This document shows positions 25,679 through 34,608 of a stretch of 64,000 nt of DNA, piece by piece. The notes below the pieces were generated by a model. The model was not told the origin of the DNA, ran no database searches, and saw only the letters and a list, made by a program, of their open reading frames with translations. Within the stretch, counting starts at the first letter, position 1. Each line of letters opens with the position of its first letter. A program made the position numbers and the translations under genes. Origin of the DNA: JADJTT01 sp049306275. GTDB lineage: Bacteria; Bacteroidota; Bacteroidia; Chitinophagales; Saprospiraceae. The stretch lies in contig JBAQQB010000132.1 of the NCBI GenBank assembly GCA_049306275.1, positions 1 to 64,000 of the forward strand, written 5' to 3'.

Positions 25679-28600
25679 TCAATCTCCCGAAAAGATAAAC
25701 CCTGCCCAATGCACGGGATCGCTGAAAGGTTGCTCTCCGGGTCTTTGCCTCAAGTAGCGGAGGTTTTTTTCGATCAAACCGGGTTCATATAGATTGGGAC
25801 GTAGTTCCTGAATCCTCTGGTCTATTTCAATCAGGTAGTCACAGATAGCTTCAGACCTTGAATCGCGAAGCCATTTAACCGCCTCATTGAAGGCGATGAC
25901 AGGTATTTTCTTCTTCCTTTTCCACAAGTCGTAGAATTTGACCATGGTTAGCATGGTGCTTAGGTCGTATACTTTCCAAAGAGATCCTATCACGCCCTGG
26001 ACCCCGGCTTGCAAGAACCCTGAAGACAGGCTGATGGATTCATCCGGCAAACTTGCCCCGATCACGCTGGTCTCACAGGCGGAGAGCGCGATCAGCCTGG
26101 CAGAGATGTTCTGGTTGAGCATCTCTTTCAAGGTCAGCCTGTCTACACCCGCAAGGGCCAGGAAGCTTTCCAAAGGCTGGTCAATCCGCGAATTCCCATG
26201 ACAGGAAAAATGATACGCCAGGTAATCGCCTCGGATACCGGTTGTAACAGACGCATTTGTTGCATGTCTGCCTCTCAGGATTTCGTAATCGTCAAAAAAA
26301 CTACTAATTGCCAATGCTTCGAACCTGGAATTTGGCAGTGGATTCGAAGCGTTCTCGGGTTCATCTACGATGAATATGCCGCGCCTCTCTTGTTCCGGTG
26401 CGTGGATTCCCTTAAGGGCCGCGGCGTTGGGGGCGTAGTTGAAGGGAAGGTAATCCAGGGCATGCCTGTCACCGAAAGCTGCGTGAAGTGGGAGGAAATT
26501 CAATAAACCGGCAGGGATCAGGGTTGCCGGTTCGTTTTTTGGCAAATAATTGACCACTGGCTGCATTATCCAATCCCAAAGGTTCGACAGGGCATTTGGT
26601 AAAAATCCTTCCCAAGGATCGCCGGCTGGACCGATTCCTTTGTGATCTGCTGCCGCTCTGCTCTGGCTTTGTTCAAAAAAGACATAATCGGCGTATTGTC
26701 CCAACAATTTTTGGATGTTGTTATCCCGAGTCAGGGCATCCAGCAGGATGGGGGCGGTTTGCTTCCGCTTGCCGTCGACAGCGAGAGCCATTCCGCCCGC
26801 TGCGGTGTAGAAAATGTAAACAAGAGAATTCTTTTCAGCAATATCGTATAGTTCGCTGATCGAAAGGGGCATTAGGACATGGCTGAAGCCCGGAATCTTT
26901 CTAATTTCCAAAATGAGGATTTCCAGGTTGTCGACATGCGTTTTTATCTCTTTGCTCCAGTCTGCCTGATCATCTCCTTTTGCCTGCAGGTAAGCTATTT
27001 TTCCCGACAACACCCTGAATCTCTCCACTAATGCAACGTGTCCAGCCAGTTCCAGTTGTTTAAGGGCAAAGGCGTCCAATGCGAGCGCCTCGCTGATCAA
27101 GCGTCCGAGGCCTTCTTCGAGTATCTCGGCAGCTTTTTCATGCTTATTATGCTCATCCTGGCATGCAAGCGCGTAGGCGGCTTTTAGGGCCATACCCTGA
27201 AAAGTTTTGAGCCAGGTCTCTTTATCCTTCCTCCACAACTGCGTTTTAAACACTTTATTTAAAGCCAACCGTGCGTGGTCGTATGCTTTTTCCACTTTAT
27301 CCCAGTCCCTTTTCTCAAATTCCCAATCCACCCAGCGGGTAGCGACCTCAACCATCAAAACGAGCGGAGAATCAGCTCCCAGCCTGGCCCCCCTTTCCAA
27401 ATAATCGGAAATCTTTCCCGCGTTTCCCTTTTTGTCCAATGCGCTGAGCGTCGCAGCCTGGGCAAGCAGGAACCCTGGATAGTCGGGGCTGCCAGGAACT
27501 GCGCGGGCAAGTACATTTTCGCCAATCTGCGCTGCACGATCGAGGTCAGCCTGGTTCTTTGTGGTGTCATACCGATTCCTCAGGGCTGTTGAGAGAGAGA
27601 TCGACCTTTGGAAATACAAGGGATGGTCTTCATCTGTCCGCTCGACCGCCAGTTCGTATAGCTTAATGGCTTCATCCAAATCCATCTGGGGTGTATCGCC
27701 ATGGGTAGCATGGACCTGCAAACCATTCGCCAGGTTGATCAAACGCATGGGATAATATCTCGACTCCGGTCTGACTGTGGCAATGGCAGACCGAAAGGCA
27801 TCGATGGCTTTGTTGAGATATTCGAGTTTTCCCTCCCGTTCGAACAGGTTTCTGTATCCCAATCCCAGATTGTTATACGCCCCTGAACGATCTATTGAGT
27901 TGGGCGTGGCCAAAGCGAGGCAACGCTCAAACGCATCGATCCCTGCCCGGAGTTCACTAAGGGAGGAAGTGAACTTGTAGTGTTCCAGGTAACTCAGCCC
28001 CAGCGAGCCGTATACTTTGGGGTTTGGCCGTTTACCCTTCATGTTCTCAACGGCTTCCTCCAGGGTTTTTATACTCTCTTCGAAATACTCCCTTCTTTTG
28101 AACCATGTCCCCGCTTCAAAAAGAATGGCGCCCCTCAACTGAAGGCGGTCGTAAAAGGCCTCCGTGTCATGAAATTTTGTTACAAGCAGGTCGGAGAATT
28201 CGAGTGCCCTATGCAGATTTTCCTCTTCCCGCAGCAACAGAAACTGGCTCAAATACAACAGAGCAAGGTGGTGAACGATCTCCTTCAGGTGCATATAATC
28301 AGGAGGGGCCAGTTCATAAGCCTGTTCCTCCAACTCGATAGATTGGCTCAGGCACTCCGTCCGGGAATGATTCCGCTCGAATTCCTGGTATAGGTCGGCG
28401 CTCCGGTTATGAAGATTTTTAATTTTCTGATGCAGGTTTAAGTATTCCTGATAGGAATTATCGGTTTCCGGTTCTCCCGGCTCCTGGCGGCCCGGCGCAG
28501 CTGCAGCTCGTAGCTCTTCCAGTTTGGGGTCAACAAATAAGGCAAGTTCCCAGATTTCCCTGGCAAGGTCGGAGCGTGGCATCGTCTCCCTGCCATAGTA

Positions 28601-29716
28601 ATCAGGGTTGATGAGGATGGCGTGGCAAAATGCCTCGAGGGCAAGTGAAATATCGCGATTGGCATGAACGGCCGCCCTGACGCCAATCTGGAAATGATTG
28701 GAAGCCTGCCATTCGGGCGGGTACAGCATGCAGGGGGCATTGTCGCATTCCGCCAAGGCCTTTTTGTAAGCGGCGAAGGCTGATTCGAGGTTTAAGTCGG
28801 CATATTCTTTTGCAAGCTCAAGCAGGGGTTCCCGCAAACGCGGGGCCAGTTCGCAGGCTTTTTCCAGCGCCTTGATTTTTTCCGTTTCGAGGGCGTGGTT
28901 ATATGCCTGTTCATTAGCGGTAATCACGCCCAGCGCCTCTCCCAGGCCATAATGCCCCATCCAGAAGCCGGGATATTGGTCAACAAATGCCCGAAAGCGG
29001 TCGGCAACCACATCAGGCTGTGTCCTGATTTCTTTTCTCCTGAAATCGGCAACAGCCCGGCATTGCTTTTCTTCATCCGGTGCTCCTGAATATTGACGGG
29101 CGGCAAGTTCCGCTTGCAAAGCGGGGTGGTGATATTGGAGAAGCCTCAGCATGGAGTCCCTTCTCTCCTTGGCCCTTGCCAAAAGGAGAGGGGTTGCGCC
29201 ACCCTCATTTTTGATGTGCCTGTCTGCTCCATGCTGAATCAGCAGGCTGATAAAAGCCAGATGTCCGTCTTGGGTGGCATGATGAAGGGGAGTGTTGAGA
29301 ATGTGGTCCTGAACATCGAGGTCTGCTCCGCGTTCGATAAGCGCCTGACCAATTTCCAGAAACCCGAACAAGGCCGCATCGTGGAGAGGAGTCTGCCGCA
29401 ACTGGTTTGTGACATTTGGGTCGGCGCCCGATTGCAGGAGAATTTTTGCGGTTTCAGTGTGCCCTTTAACTACCGCCTGCAATAAAGGCGCCATCCGGTA
29501 GCCATTTATAAAATTTCCTCTATTTACCTCAGCGCCATAGCTGATGAGCAACTGTACCATTTCCGAAAGGCCAAGGTTCGCTGCCAGAATCAGCGGAGAA
29601 GCCCTGTCTTCGTATGGATAGTCGGGTTCGGCGCCTTCTACGGCGATCAGGTGTTCCACCATGTCCAAATCACCCTCTTTCACAGCCTGCCACAGTTGTA
29701 TTTGGAGAGGGTCCAT
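25679..29716 (-). CDS. Ankyrin-TPR-CHAT protein, caspase-like protease candidate
   Basis: 1345 residues in three regions. Residues about 1-200 are five to six ankyrin repeats (TPLHDAALFGFLEIGQALIE, TPLHHATQDGHLAFISLLIQ). Residues about 250-860 are TPR-like helices (for example AYNNLGLGYRNLFEREGKLE). The C-terminal ~300 residues are a CHAT domain, a caspase relative, with the catalytic histidine in YHFSCHGNSR (about 1170) and cysteine in ALSACETSVIG (about 1212). TPR-CHAT proteases are known effectors or regulators, for example with type III-E CRISPR and gasdermins; the ankyrin addition is less usual. The gene is 3 bp behind an unknown 356-residue gene, so the two form an operon, and together they may be protease and substrate or sensor. 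No signal peptide is seen, so it should act in the cytoplasm. Confidence 0.85.
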   Translation of the reverse strand: MDPLQIQLWQAVKEGDLDMVEHLIAVEGAEPDYPYEDRASPLILAANLGLSEMVQLLISYGAEVNRGNFINGYRMAPLLQAVVKGHTETAKILLQSGADPNVTNQLRQTPLHDAALFGFLEIGQALIERGADLDVQDHILNTPLHHATQDGHLAFISLLIQHGADRHIKNEGGATPLLLARAKERRDSMLRLLQYHHPALQAELAARQYSGAPDEEKQCRAVADFRRKEIRTQPDVVADRFRAFVDQYPGFWMGHYGLGEALGVITANEQAYNHALETEKIKALEKACELAPRLREPLLELAKEYADLNLESAFAAYKKALAECDNAPCMLYPPEWQASNHFQIGVRAAVHANRDISLALEAFCHAILINPDYYGRETMPRSDLAREIWELALFVDPKLEELRAAAAPGRQEPGEPETDNSYQEYLNLHQKIKNLHNRSADLYQEFERNHSRTECLSQSIELEEQAYELAPPDYMHLKEIVHHLALLYLSQFLLLREEENLHRALEFSDLLVTKFHDTEAFYDRLQLRGAILFEAGTWFKRREYFEESIKTLEEAVENMKGKRPNPKVYGSLGLSYLEHYKFTSSLSELRAGIDAFERCLALATPNSIDRSGAYNNLGLGYRNLFEREGKLEYLNKAIDAFRSAIATVRPESRYYPMRLINLANGLQVHATHGDTPQMDLDEAIKLYELAVERTDEDHPLYFQRSISLSTALRNRYDTTKNQADLDRAAQIGENVLARAVPGSPDYPGFLLAQAATLSALDKKGNAGKISDYLERGARLGADSPLVLMVEVATRWVDWEFEKRDWDKVEKAYDHARLALNKVFKTQLWRKDKETWLKTFQGMALKAAYALACQDEHNKHEKAAEILEEGLGRLISEALALDAFALKQLELAGHVALVERFRVLSGKIAYLQAKGDDQADWSKEIKTHVDNLEILILEIRKIPGFSHVLMPLSISELYDIAEKNSLVYIFYTAAGGMALAVDGKRKQTAPILLDALTRDNNIQKLLGQYADYVFFEQSQSRAAADHKGIGPAGDPWEGFLPNALSNLWDWIMQPVVNYLPKNEPATLIPAGLLNFLPLHAAFGDRHALDYLPFNYAPNAAALKGIHAPEQERRGIFIVDEPENASNPLPNSRFEALAISSFFDDYEILRGRHATNASVTTGIRGDYLAYHFSCHGNSRIDQPLESFLALAGVDRLTLKEMLNQNISARLIALSACETSVIGASLPDESISLSSGFLQAGVQGVIGSLWKVYDLSTMLTMVKFYDLWKRKKKIPVIAFNEAVKWLRDSRSEAICDYLIEIDQRIQELRPNLYEPGLIEKNLRYLRQRPGEQPFSDPVHWAGFIFSGD

Positions 29717-29719
29717 TCG

Positions 29720-30790
29720 CTATCTTTTTTTGAAAATCCTGGCAAACCATCCCAATGCCCCGGTGTTATCTTCCTTTTCGAAATCCCTGGATTCCGGGAC
29801 TGCCTGTCCGCTCATAATCCTGGCGAGATCGATTTTTTCATTCCCTTCAAAAATGACGGAGAACCCCACATAATCTGTAAGCCCGCGGGCGTCTTCCATC
29901 CAGCCGATCCAACTCTTTGCGGGGTCATACCTGAAACTGGAATCCAGCATGCTGACCATGCCCAAAGCATTATTCAGCAGGTCGTTGCTGGGAATCTGGC
30001 TTTTGGGGGCTTCCAGATAAAGGTGATAGGAAAAACCTCCTTCTTCCCAATCCTTGATCAGGGTACGGGTTGCGGCGGGGTCGTCATGTCCCAGGATGCT
30101 GGCGATGAACAGCGACAAATTCAACATAACCCATTCGGGGTTGATTTGGTCTTTTGAAAGGGAAGTACAAATGATGATGAACTTGGGGGCGCCAGGGAAA
30201 TGCCCCCGGGGGGCAGCAGGTTGATCAGAAGCGCCTTTTTTCGGGCGTACAAGCGGCGTCTTCCTTAGGGGAGCAACGCCTTTTTCATACCAAAGAACAG
30301 CATCCTGCGCGGCAACTTCCAGATCAAGTTGCCGTCTTTCCGCACCAATTTTACAAACCAGCACCGGCACCGTAGCGTTTGCGATCTCCGTTTTCGAATG
30401 GTCGTGCAGGTCTTTGCTGGTAATGGCATTTTTCCGACTAGCCACCACATCCTCGCTGATGTATAAAAAACCCGTTTTCCCGGGCTTGAGGGTTTCGGTG
30501 CCCGGGCAGGGGCAACTATTATCCGAGCATAACAACCTTGGAAGTTTATTACCAGGAGCGCCCACCTGAAACCGGTTTTCACTGACCAGCTCGTCGCGGA
30601 TAAAAGCATTGGCTCTGTCAATCACTTTACGGGCATCATTCCTCGAAAGGCCCTGCTTCACCAATCCCTCGACAATGCCGTCTATTCCATGACCTGATTC
30701 CAGAAATACCCGGGCGACGCTCGCAAACATTACTTCAGTTTGAGGGTCCATAAATTTGGATTTTTCCAGGATTTTAGAATTATTAGACAT
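29720..30790 (-). CDS. Uncharacterised protein, operon partner of the CHAT protein
   Basis: 356 residues; ATG at 30790, with MDPQTEVMFA at 30751 as an alternative start. I do not recognise a family. Residues about 15-70 are helical and end in a pattern like a ubiquitin-associated-type helix set (VEGLVKQGLSRNDARKVID). A cysteine cluster follows (LLCSDNSCPCPG, about 86-97) in a segment with GKTGFLYISEDVV that may bind metal. A proline- and charge-rich linker (about 180-205) separates a C-terminal domain with KFIIICTSLSKDQ and WVMLNLSLFIASILG. It is 3 bp ahead of the CHAT gene and divergent from a HipB-like regulator. A likely role is substrate, sensor or adaptor of the CHAT protease, by context only. 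Confidence 0.75.
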   Translation of the reverse strand: MSNNSKILEKSKFMDPQTEVMFASVARVFLESGHGIDGIVEGLVKQGLSRNDARKVIDRANAFIRDELVSENRFQVGAPGNKLPRLLCSDNSCPCPGTETLKPGKTGFLYISEDVVASRKNAITSKDLHDHSKTEIANATVPVLVCKIGAERRQLDLEVAAQDAVLWYEKGVAPLRKTPLVRPKKGASDQPAAPRGHFPGAPKFIIICTSLSKDQINPEWVMLNLSLFIASILGHDDPAATRTLIKDWEEGGFSYHLYLEAPKSQIPSNDLLNNALGMVSMLDSSFRYDPAKSWIGWMEDARGLTDYVGFSVIFEGNEKIDLARIMSGQAVPESRDFEKEDNTGALGWFARIFKKR

Positions 30791-30865
30791 GAAATTAAAT
30801 AATTTTTATCAAAAAAATTTACAACAAAAAGAAAAGACAGATAAAAATTTCACAACACCTATTAT

Positions 30866-30924
30866 TATACCCCAAAGGGTGTATATTTTGAAAAAATACC
30901 TATTTTTACACCCTAAAAGGTATA
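30866..30924 (+). promoter_or_regulatory. Paired inverted operator sites in the divergent promoter region
   Basis: Two 18-bp sites share TATACC-N5-GGGTGTA: one on the plus strand at 30866-30883, one on the minus strand at 30907-30924. They are 41 bp apart, about four helical turns. They surround AT-rich promoter-like sequence (TATATTTTG at 30882-30890) and end 3 bp before the HipB-like start, as expected for autoregulation. Confidence 0.6.
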
Positions 30925-30926
30925 AA

Positions 30927-31145
30927 ATGATGCTCCGCCAATTTGTAAAAGAAAGAAGAAAGCTGTCAGGCCTCACCCAGCCCGAGCTGGCGGAAAAGGC
31001 GGGCGTCGGCCTCCGCTTCCTGCGGGAACTGGAGCAGGGCAAGGAAACGCTTCGGCTGGACAAGGTCAACCAAGTGCTTCGCCTGTTTGGGTATCAAGTG
31101 GGACCAATCCCCATGGAGAGGCCCTACCCACCTCAACACCAATAG
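30927..31145 (+). CDS. HipB-like (y4mF-type) XRE transcriptional regulator
   Basis: 72 residues from the ATG at 30927. The frame is open further up, but that extension would translate the operator region and is unlikely. The HTH is a close fit to the y4mF/HipB type: VKERRKLSGLTQPELAEKAG, then GLRFLRELEQGKETLRLDKV and the family ending VLRLFGYQVGP. HipB normally represses its operon and neutralises the HipA kinase. No hipA follows; the downstream genes are an HD hydrolase and a caspase-like protein. Two inverted 18-bp sites lie directly upstream. The divergent neighbour is the CHAT operon, so this regulator may have been recruited to control it. Confidence 0.82.
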   Translation: MMLRQFVKERRKLSGLTQPELAEKAGVGLRFLRELEQGKETLRLDKVNQVLRLFGYQVGPIPMERPYPPQHQ

Positions 31146-31330
31146 CCATATGCAAATGACCCGAGCCGCCCTCCTCATCTTCCCTCTCCTCCTCTGCGCT
31201 TCCCTCAGCGGCCAGAAACCATTGCTAAAAGGGCAAAACAACCAAGTAAACCCGAATCTCTCACTATTTTACCCATACTCTGTTACAAATTTCGCCCCAA
31301 ATTACCCTAACTTCATTACAAACTCTCCCC

Positions 31331-31858
31331 ATGCTCCCCCAAGCCCTCTCCCTCATCCAATCCCGCATCCCCGGCACGCGCAAAGGCTCTGACTCGCCCG
31401 CTTACCTGCACTCGGTGCGCGTGTCCGAACTGCTGCGCGACCACGGCTACGACGACACGCTCCAGCTCGCAGGCATGCTACACGATATCGTTGAAGACGG
31501 CGGCACCTCCCTCGAAGAGCTCCGCGCCATGGGCTACCCCGGCCGCGTAGTCGAACTCGTCGACCTGGCCTCCCACGACCATATGATCCAGGAGAAATAC
31601 CCGCGCTGGGCCGCCATGATGAAACGCCTCCTCGCCTCGGGCGACCTCGAGGCCTTCGCCCTCAAACTCGCCGACTACACCGACAACCTCTCCGAGTGTC
31701 ACCTCATGACCGACAAGGACAAACTCGACCAATTCCTCAAGATCAAAGGGAGTTTTTTCTGCTACCACGGTTACCGCCTGCTGGGCGGTTCCAGCCTTTA
31801 TGACGCTTTTATGGAGCGGTATTGGGCAGCAGTGAGGGGGAGGGATGGATTGTTTTGA
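31331..31858 (+). CDS. HD-domain hydrolase (RelA/SpoT hydrolase-like)
   Basis: 175 residues. The metal-binding HD pattern is complete: histidine in PAYLHSVRVSELL (near 27), HD in AGMLHDIVEDGGTSLEELRAMG (near 50-51) and a late aspartate in LKLADYTDNLSE. The IVEDG block after HD resembles the hydrolase half of SpoT and MESH1 proteins, which remove the 3'-pyrophosphate of ppGpp. No synthetase or ACT domain is attached, so it is a stand-alone hydrolase and the real substrate is uncertain. A 185-bp gap precedes it; that gap holds a short frame (from 31150) with a signal-peptide-like start but no supportable protein. The caspase-TPR gene follows after 48 bp. Confidence 0.75.
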   Translation: MLPQALSLIQSRIPGTRKGSDSPAYLHSVRVSELLRDHGYDDTLQLAGMLHDIVEDGGTSLEELRAMGYPGRVVELVDLASHDHMIQEKYPRWAAMMKRLLASGDLEAFALKLADYTDNLSECHLMTDKDKLDQFLKIKGSFFCYHGYRLLGGSSLYDAFMERYWAAVRGRDGLF

Positions 31859-31906
31859 GTTATATTTCCTAACTTAGCATCTTACCCCCTAAACAACCCC
31901 ATTGCT

Positions 31907-34423
31907 ATGAGATCCCTCTTATCGCTCATTCTCCTTTGCTATTTCCTCCCCTCCCCCGCCCAAACTCCCCTCTTCGACGAAGCCGCCGGCCCTGCTACCC
32001 GCGCCGTCATCTTCGGGGTATCGAAATACCACGACAACCGCATCACCCCACTGCAATACGCCGACAAAGACGCCGAAGCTTTCGCCGCTTTCCTGCAATC
32101 CCCCGCAGGCGGTTCGGTGCCGCCGGACAATGTGCATGTAGTCACCAACGAACAGGCTACCTGCGCCAAATTTTTCCAGGAAATGGGCTGGCTCCGGGAG
32201 AAAAGCCAGGAAGGCGACCGGGCTATCATCTTTTTCTCCGGCCACGGCGACGTCGAGACCGACGCGGCTGGCCTGGGCTTCCTGCTCACCCACGACTGCC
32301 CCTACAACAACTACCTCGGCCCCTGGTCGATCGAATTGACACAACTCGAAGCGGCCATCACGCGGCTGGAAAGCAATAAAGTAGAGGTCCTGATGATCAC
32401 CGACGCCTGCCGCTCGGGCAACCTGGCCGGCAACAACCTCGGCGGAAGGGGCCTCACTGCACAAGCGCTGGCGCGCAGCTTCCAGAACACCACCAAAGTG
32501 CTCTCCTGCCAACCCAACGAGCTTTCACTCGAAGGCCCCCAATGGGGCGGCGGCCACGCGGCTTTTACCTACCACCTCATACAGGGACTCATTGGGCTGG
32601 CTGACGACAACAAAGACGCCAAGGTCACCCTGCTGGAAATTGACAGATATCTCTCTTCCACGGTCTCACGCGATGTGGCGCCCAAGCCGCAGACGCCCTT
32701 CACCGATGGCGACCGAACCAAGGTGCTGGCTCTTGTCGATAAAAAATCCCTCAAGGATCTTCAAAGAAAAAAGGCGGAAGAACTGCCCGCCTTCTCCGCC
32801 GTCGAAACCAAGGGCTTCGAGGAGGCCGTCGTCGACCAGGCAGGCCAGGAAGCCAAAACGGCTTACGCGGGGTTCAACCGCACCCTGGAAGCGCAGCAAC
32901 TGCTCGACCCTGCAGGCGACTGTACCGAAACGTACTTCCAACAATTGCTTAGCATCGCGGCTGCTGACCCCCTCCACGAAACCGTCACCCGCAACTACGC
33001 GGCCGCACTCTGGGACGCCTCCATCGACGCTTTCCATGTCTACATCAAATCCGACTCCGTGCGCCTGGCGGAGATGTTCAAGTCAGACCCCAATTTCAAC
33101 AAATACCCGCTCTACCTCAAGCGCGCCGCAGAGCTGCTCGACAGCACCCACTACATGTACAATACCCTGATGGGCGCTTACAACTATTTCAATGGCAAGG
33201 TGAAAACCGTCGAGTACTACGAAACCGGCCGCCCCGCTTCCGTGCTGAAAGAAGCGATGGAAAGCCAGGAAAAATCGCTCGAATACCTGGAAATCGCCAG
33301 TTCCTTCTACGAACTGGCCGTTGCCAACTACGAAAACAAGCGGTTTGACAAGGCCGGAGAATACTACCGCAAAGCCATCGAGAAATCCCCGACCTGGTCG
33401 CAGCCCTACGACGGCCTCGGCGCCCTGTACCGCGACAAGGGCGACTTCGCCCAGTCCCGCGACATGTACACAAAAGCCCTGGAACTGTCGCCCGAAGAGC
33501 TCAAAGGCCCCGCCCATCGCAACCTGGGATACGTCTACCACAAACTAAAGGACTACAGCAAAGCCGAAACCCAGCTGAAAGAAGCCCTCAACTACCGCCC
33601 GAAAGACCATTTTATCCACTACTACCTCGGCTCGGTATACCGCGACATGAAGCGGTTTGACGATGCGGAGAACGCCTTTCTCAAAACAGTCCAGCTGAAT
33701 CCCAAATTCGCCGCAGCCTTCTACTACCTTGGCCTGGTATTTCAGGACCAGGAGCGCTACGCCGATGCGGAAGCCGTTCTTGAAACCGCCGTTGACGAAG
33801 AACCCCGCAACGCCAGCTTCCTTTACCATCTGGCCATCAACCACTACTACCAGCAGGGGTACGAAATCGCCACCCAGATGCTGCAGGAGGTACTTGCCAT
33901 GGCGCCTGGCTTCACCGACGCCTACTACTACCTGGCCAACAGCCTCAAAGCCATGGGCAAAAGCGATGAAGCTGAAAAGGTGCTGCTCCAGGCCGCCGAA
34001 AAAGCCCCGGCCGACGCCGAGTACCTTTTCCAGCTGGGCCTGGTTCGCTTCGAAGCGCAGGATGCAACTGGCGCCGACTCCCTTTTCCGGCAGGCCCTGC
34101 AACTGGACCCGGAACATCCCTATGCCTGTTTCTACCTGGGCATGAGCCTGTTGCAACTGGGCAAAAAGGCCGAAGCAGCCCAGCAATTCGAAAAAGCAGC
34201 AACGCTGGCCCCCGAAAAAGCCGACGTCCACTACCAGCTCGGACTGACCTGGTACGAATTGAAAAACTTCACCCAGGCAGAAGGCCCTCTGCTAAAAGCC
34301 ATCGAAATAGCTCCCGGGTTCGGACTGGCCTATTATACCCTGGGCCTGGTGTACAGCAAAACCGGACGTCCGGACGAAGCTGGACAAATGCTGGACAAAG
34401 CCAAAGAATTGGGAGTGGAGTAG
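31907..34423 (+). CDS. Secreted caspase-family (C14) peptidase with TPR repeats
   Basis: 838 residues. A signal peptide (MRSLLSLILLCYFLPSPAQ) implies action outside the cytoplasm. The caspase domain (about 25-270) has RAVIFGVSKYHD, the catalytic histidine in FFSGHGD (near 112) and the cysteine in TDACRSGN (near 167). A helical linker (about 280-480) leads to about ten TPR units (for example YRKAIEKSPTWSQPYDGLGA, FHYYLGSVYRDMKRFDDAE-like). Metacaspase-TPR proteins are common in Saprospiria and may act in development, predation or cell-envelope proteolysis. No operon partner is evident: 48 bp follow the HD gene, and the polysaccharide locus starts after a 185-bp gap. Catalytic residues are intact. 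The target is unknown. Confidence 0.88.
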   Translation: MRSLLSLILLCYFLPSPAQTPLFDEAAGPATRAVIFGVSKYHDNRITPLQYADKDAEAFAAFLQSPAGGSVPPDNVHVVTNEQATCAKFFQEMGWLREKSQEGDRAIIFFSGHGDVETDAAGLGFLLTHDCPYNNYLGPWSIELTQLEAAITRLESNKVEVLMITDACRSGNLAGNNLGGRGLTAQALARSFQNTTKVLSCQPNELSLEGPQWGGGHAAFTYHLIQGLIGLADDNKDAKVTLLEIDRYLSSTVSRDVAPKPQTPFTDGDRTKVLALVDKKSLKDLQRKKAEELPAFSAVETKGFEEAVVDQAGQEAKTAYAGFNRTLEAQQLLDPAGDCTETYFQQLLSIAAADPLHETVTRNYAAALWDASIDAFHVYIKSDSVRLAEMFKSDPNFNKYPLYLKRAAELLDSTHYMYNTLMGAYNYFNGKVKTVEYYETGRPASVLKEAMESQEKSLEYLEIASSFYELAVANYENKRFDKAGEYYRKAIEKSPTWSQPYDGLGALYRDKGDFAQSRDMYTKALELSPEELKGPAHRNLGYVYHKLKDYSKAETQLKEALNYRPKDHFIHYYLGSVYRDMKRFDDAENAFLKTVQLNPKFAAAFYYLGLVFQDQERYADAEAVLETAVDEEPRNASFLYHLAINHYYQQGYEIATQMLQEVLAMAPGFTDAYYYLANSLKAMGKSDEAEKVLLQAAEKAPADAEYLFQLGLVRFEAQDATGADSLFRQALQLDPEHPYACFYLGMSLLQLGKKAEAAQQFEKAATLAPEKADVHYQLGLTWYELKNFTQAEGPLLKAIEIAPGFGLAYYTLGLVYSKTGRPDEAGQMLDKAKELGVE

Positions 34424-34608
34424 TAAAAAAAATGACTTGTATTGTAGCTTTACAGACCACCACAAGCAGCCTCTCACAAGCAACAATCGTTACCCAACTG
34501 GTAACGGCCCTGGCCACATGACACCAAAGGCTACCGTTCCGGCCAGTCATGGAAAGGTATATATTGGAATTTCATTAACCACATATTTTATTCAATAAAA
34601 CCATCAAC

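Noticed and set aside
30927..31330. HipBA toxin-antitoxin pair
   Set aside because: The HipB-like gene is followed by non-coding sequence and an HD hydrolase; no HipA kinase motifs were found.
31150..31392. Frame with a signal-peptide-like start (MQMTRAALLIFPLLLCASLSG)
   Set aside because: It turns into a proline- and asparagine-rich stretch and overlaps the HD gene start. It may be the remnant of a secreted protein, but that cannot be supported.
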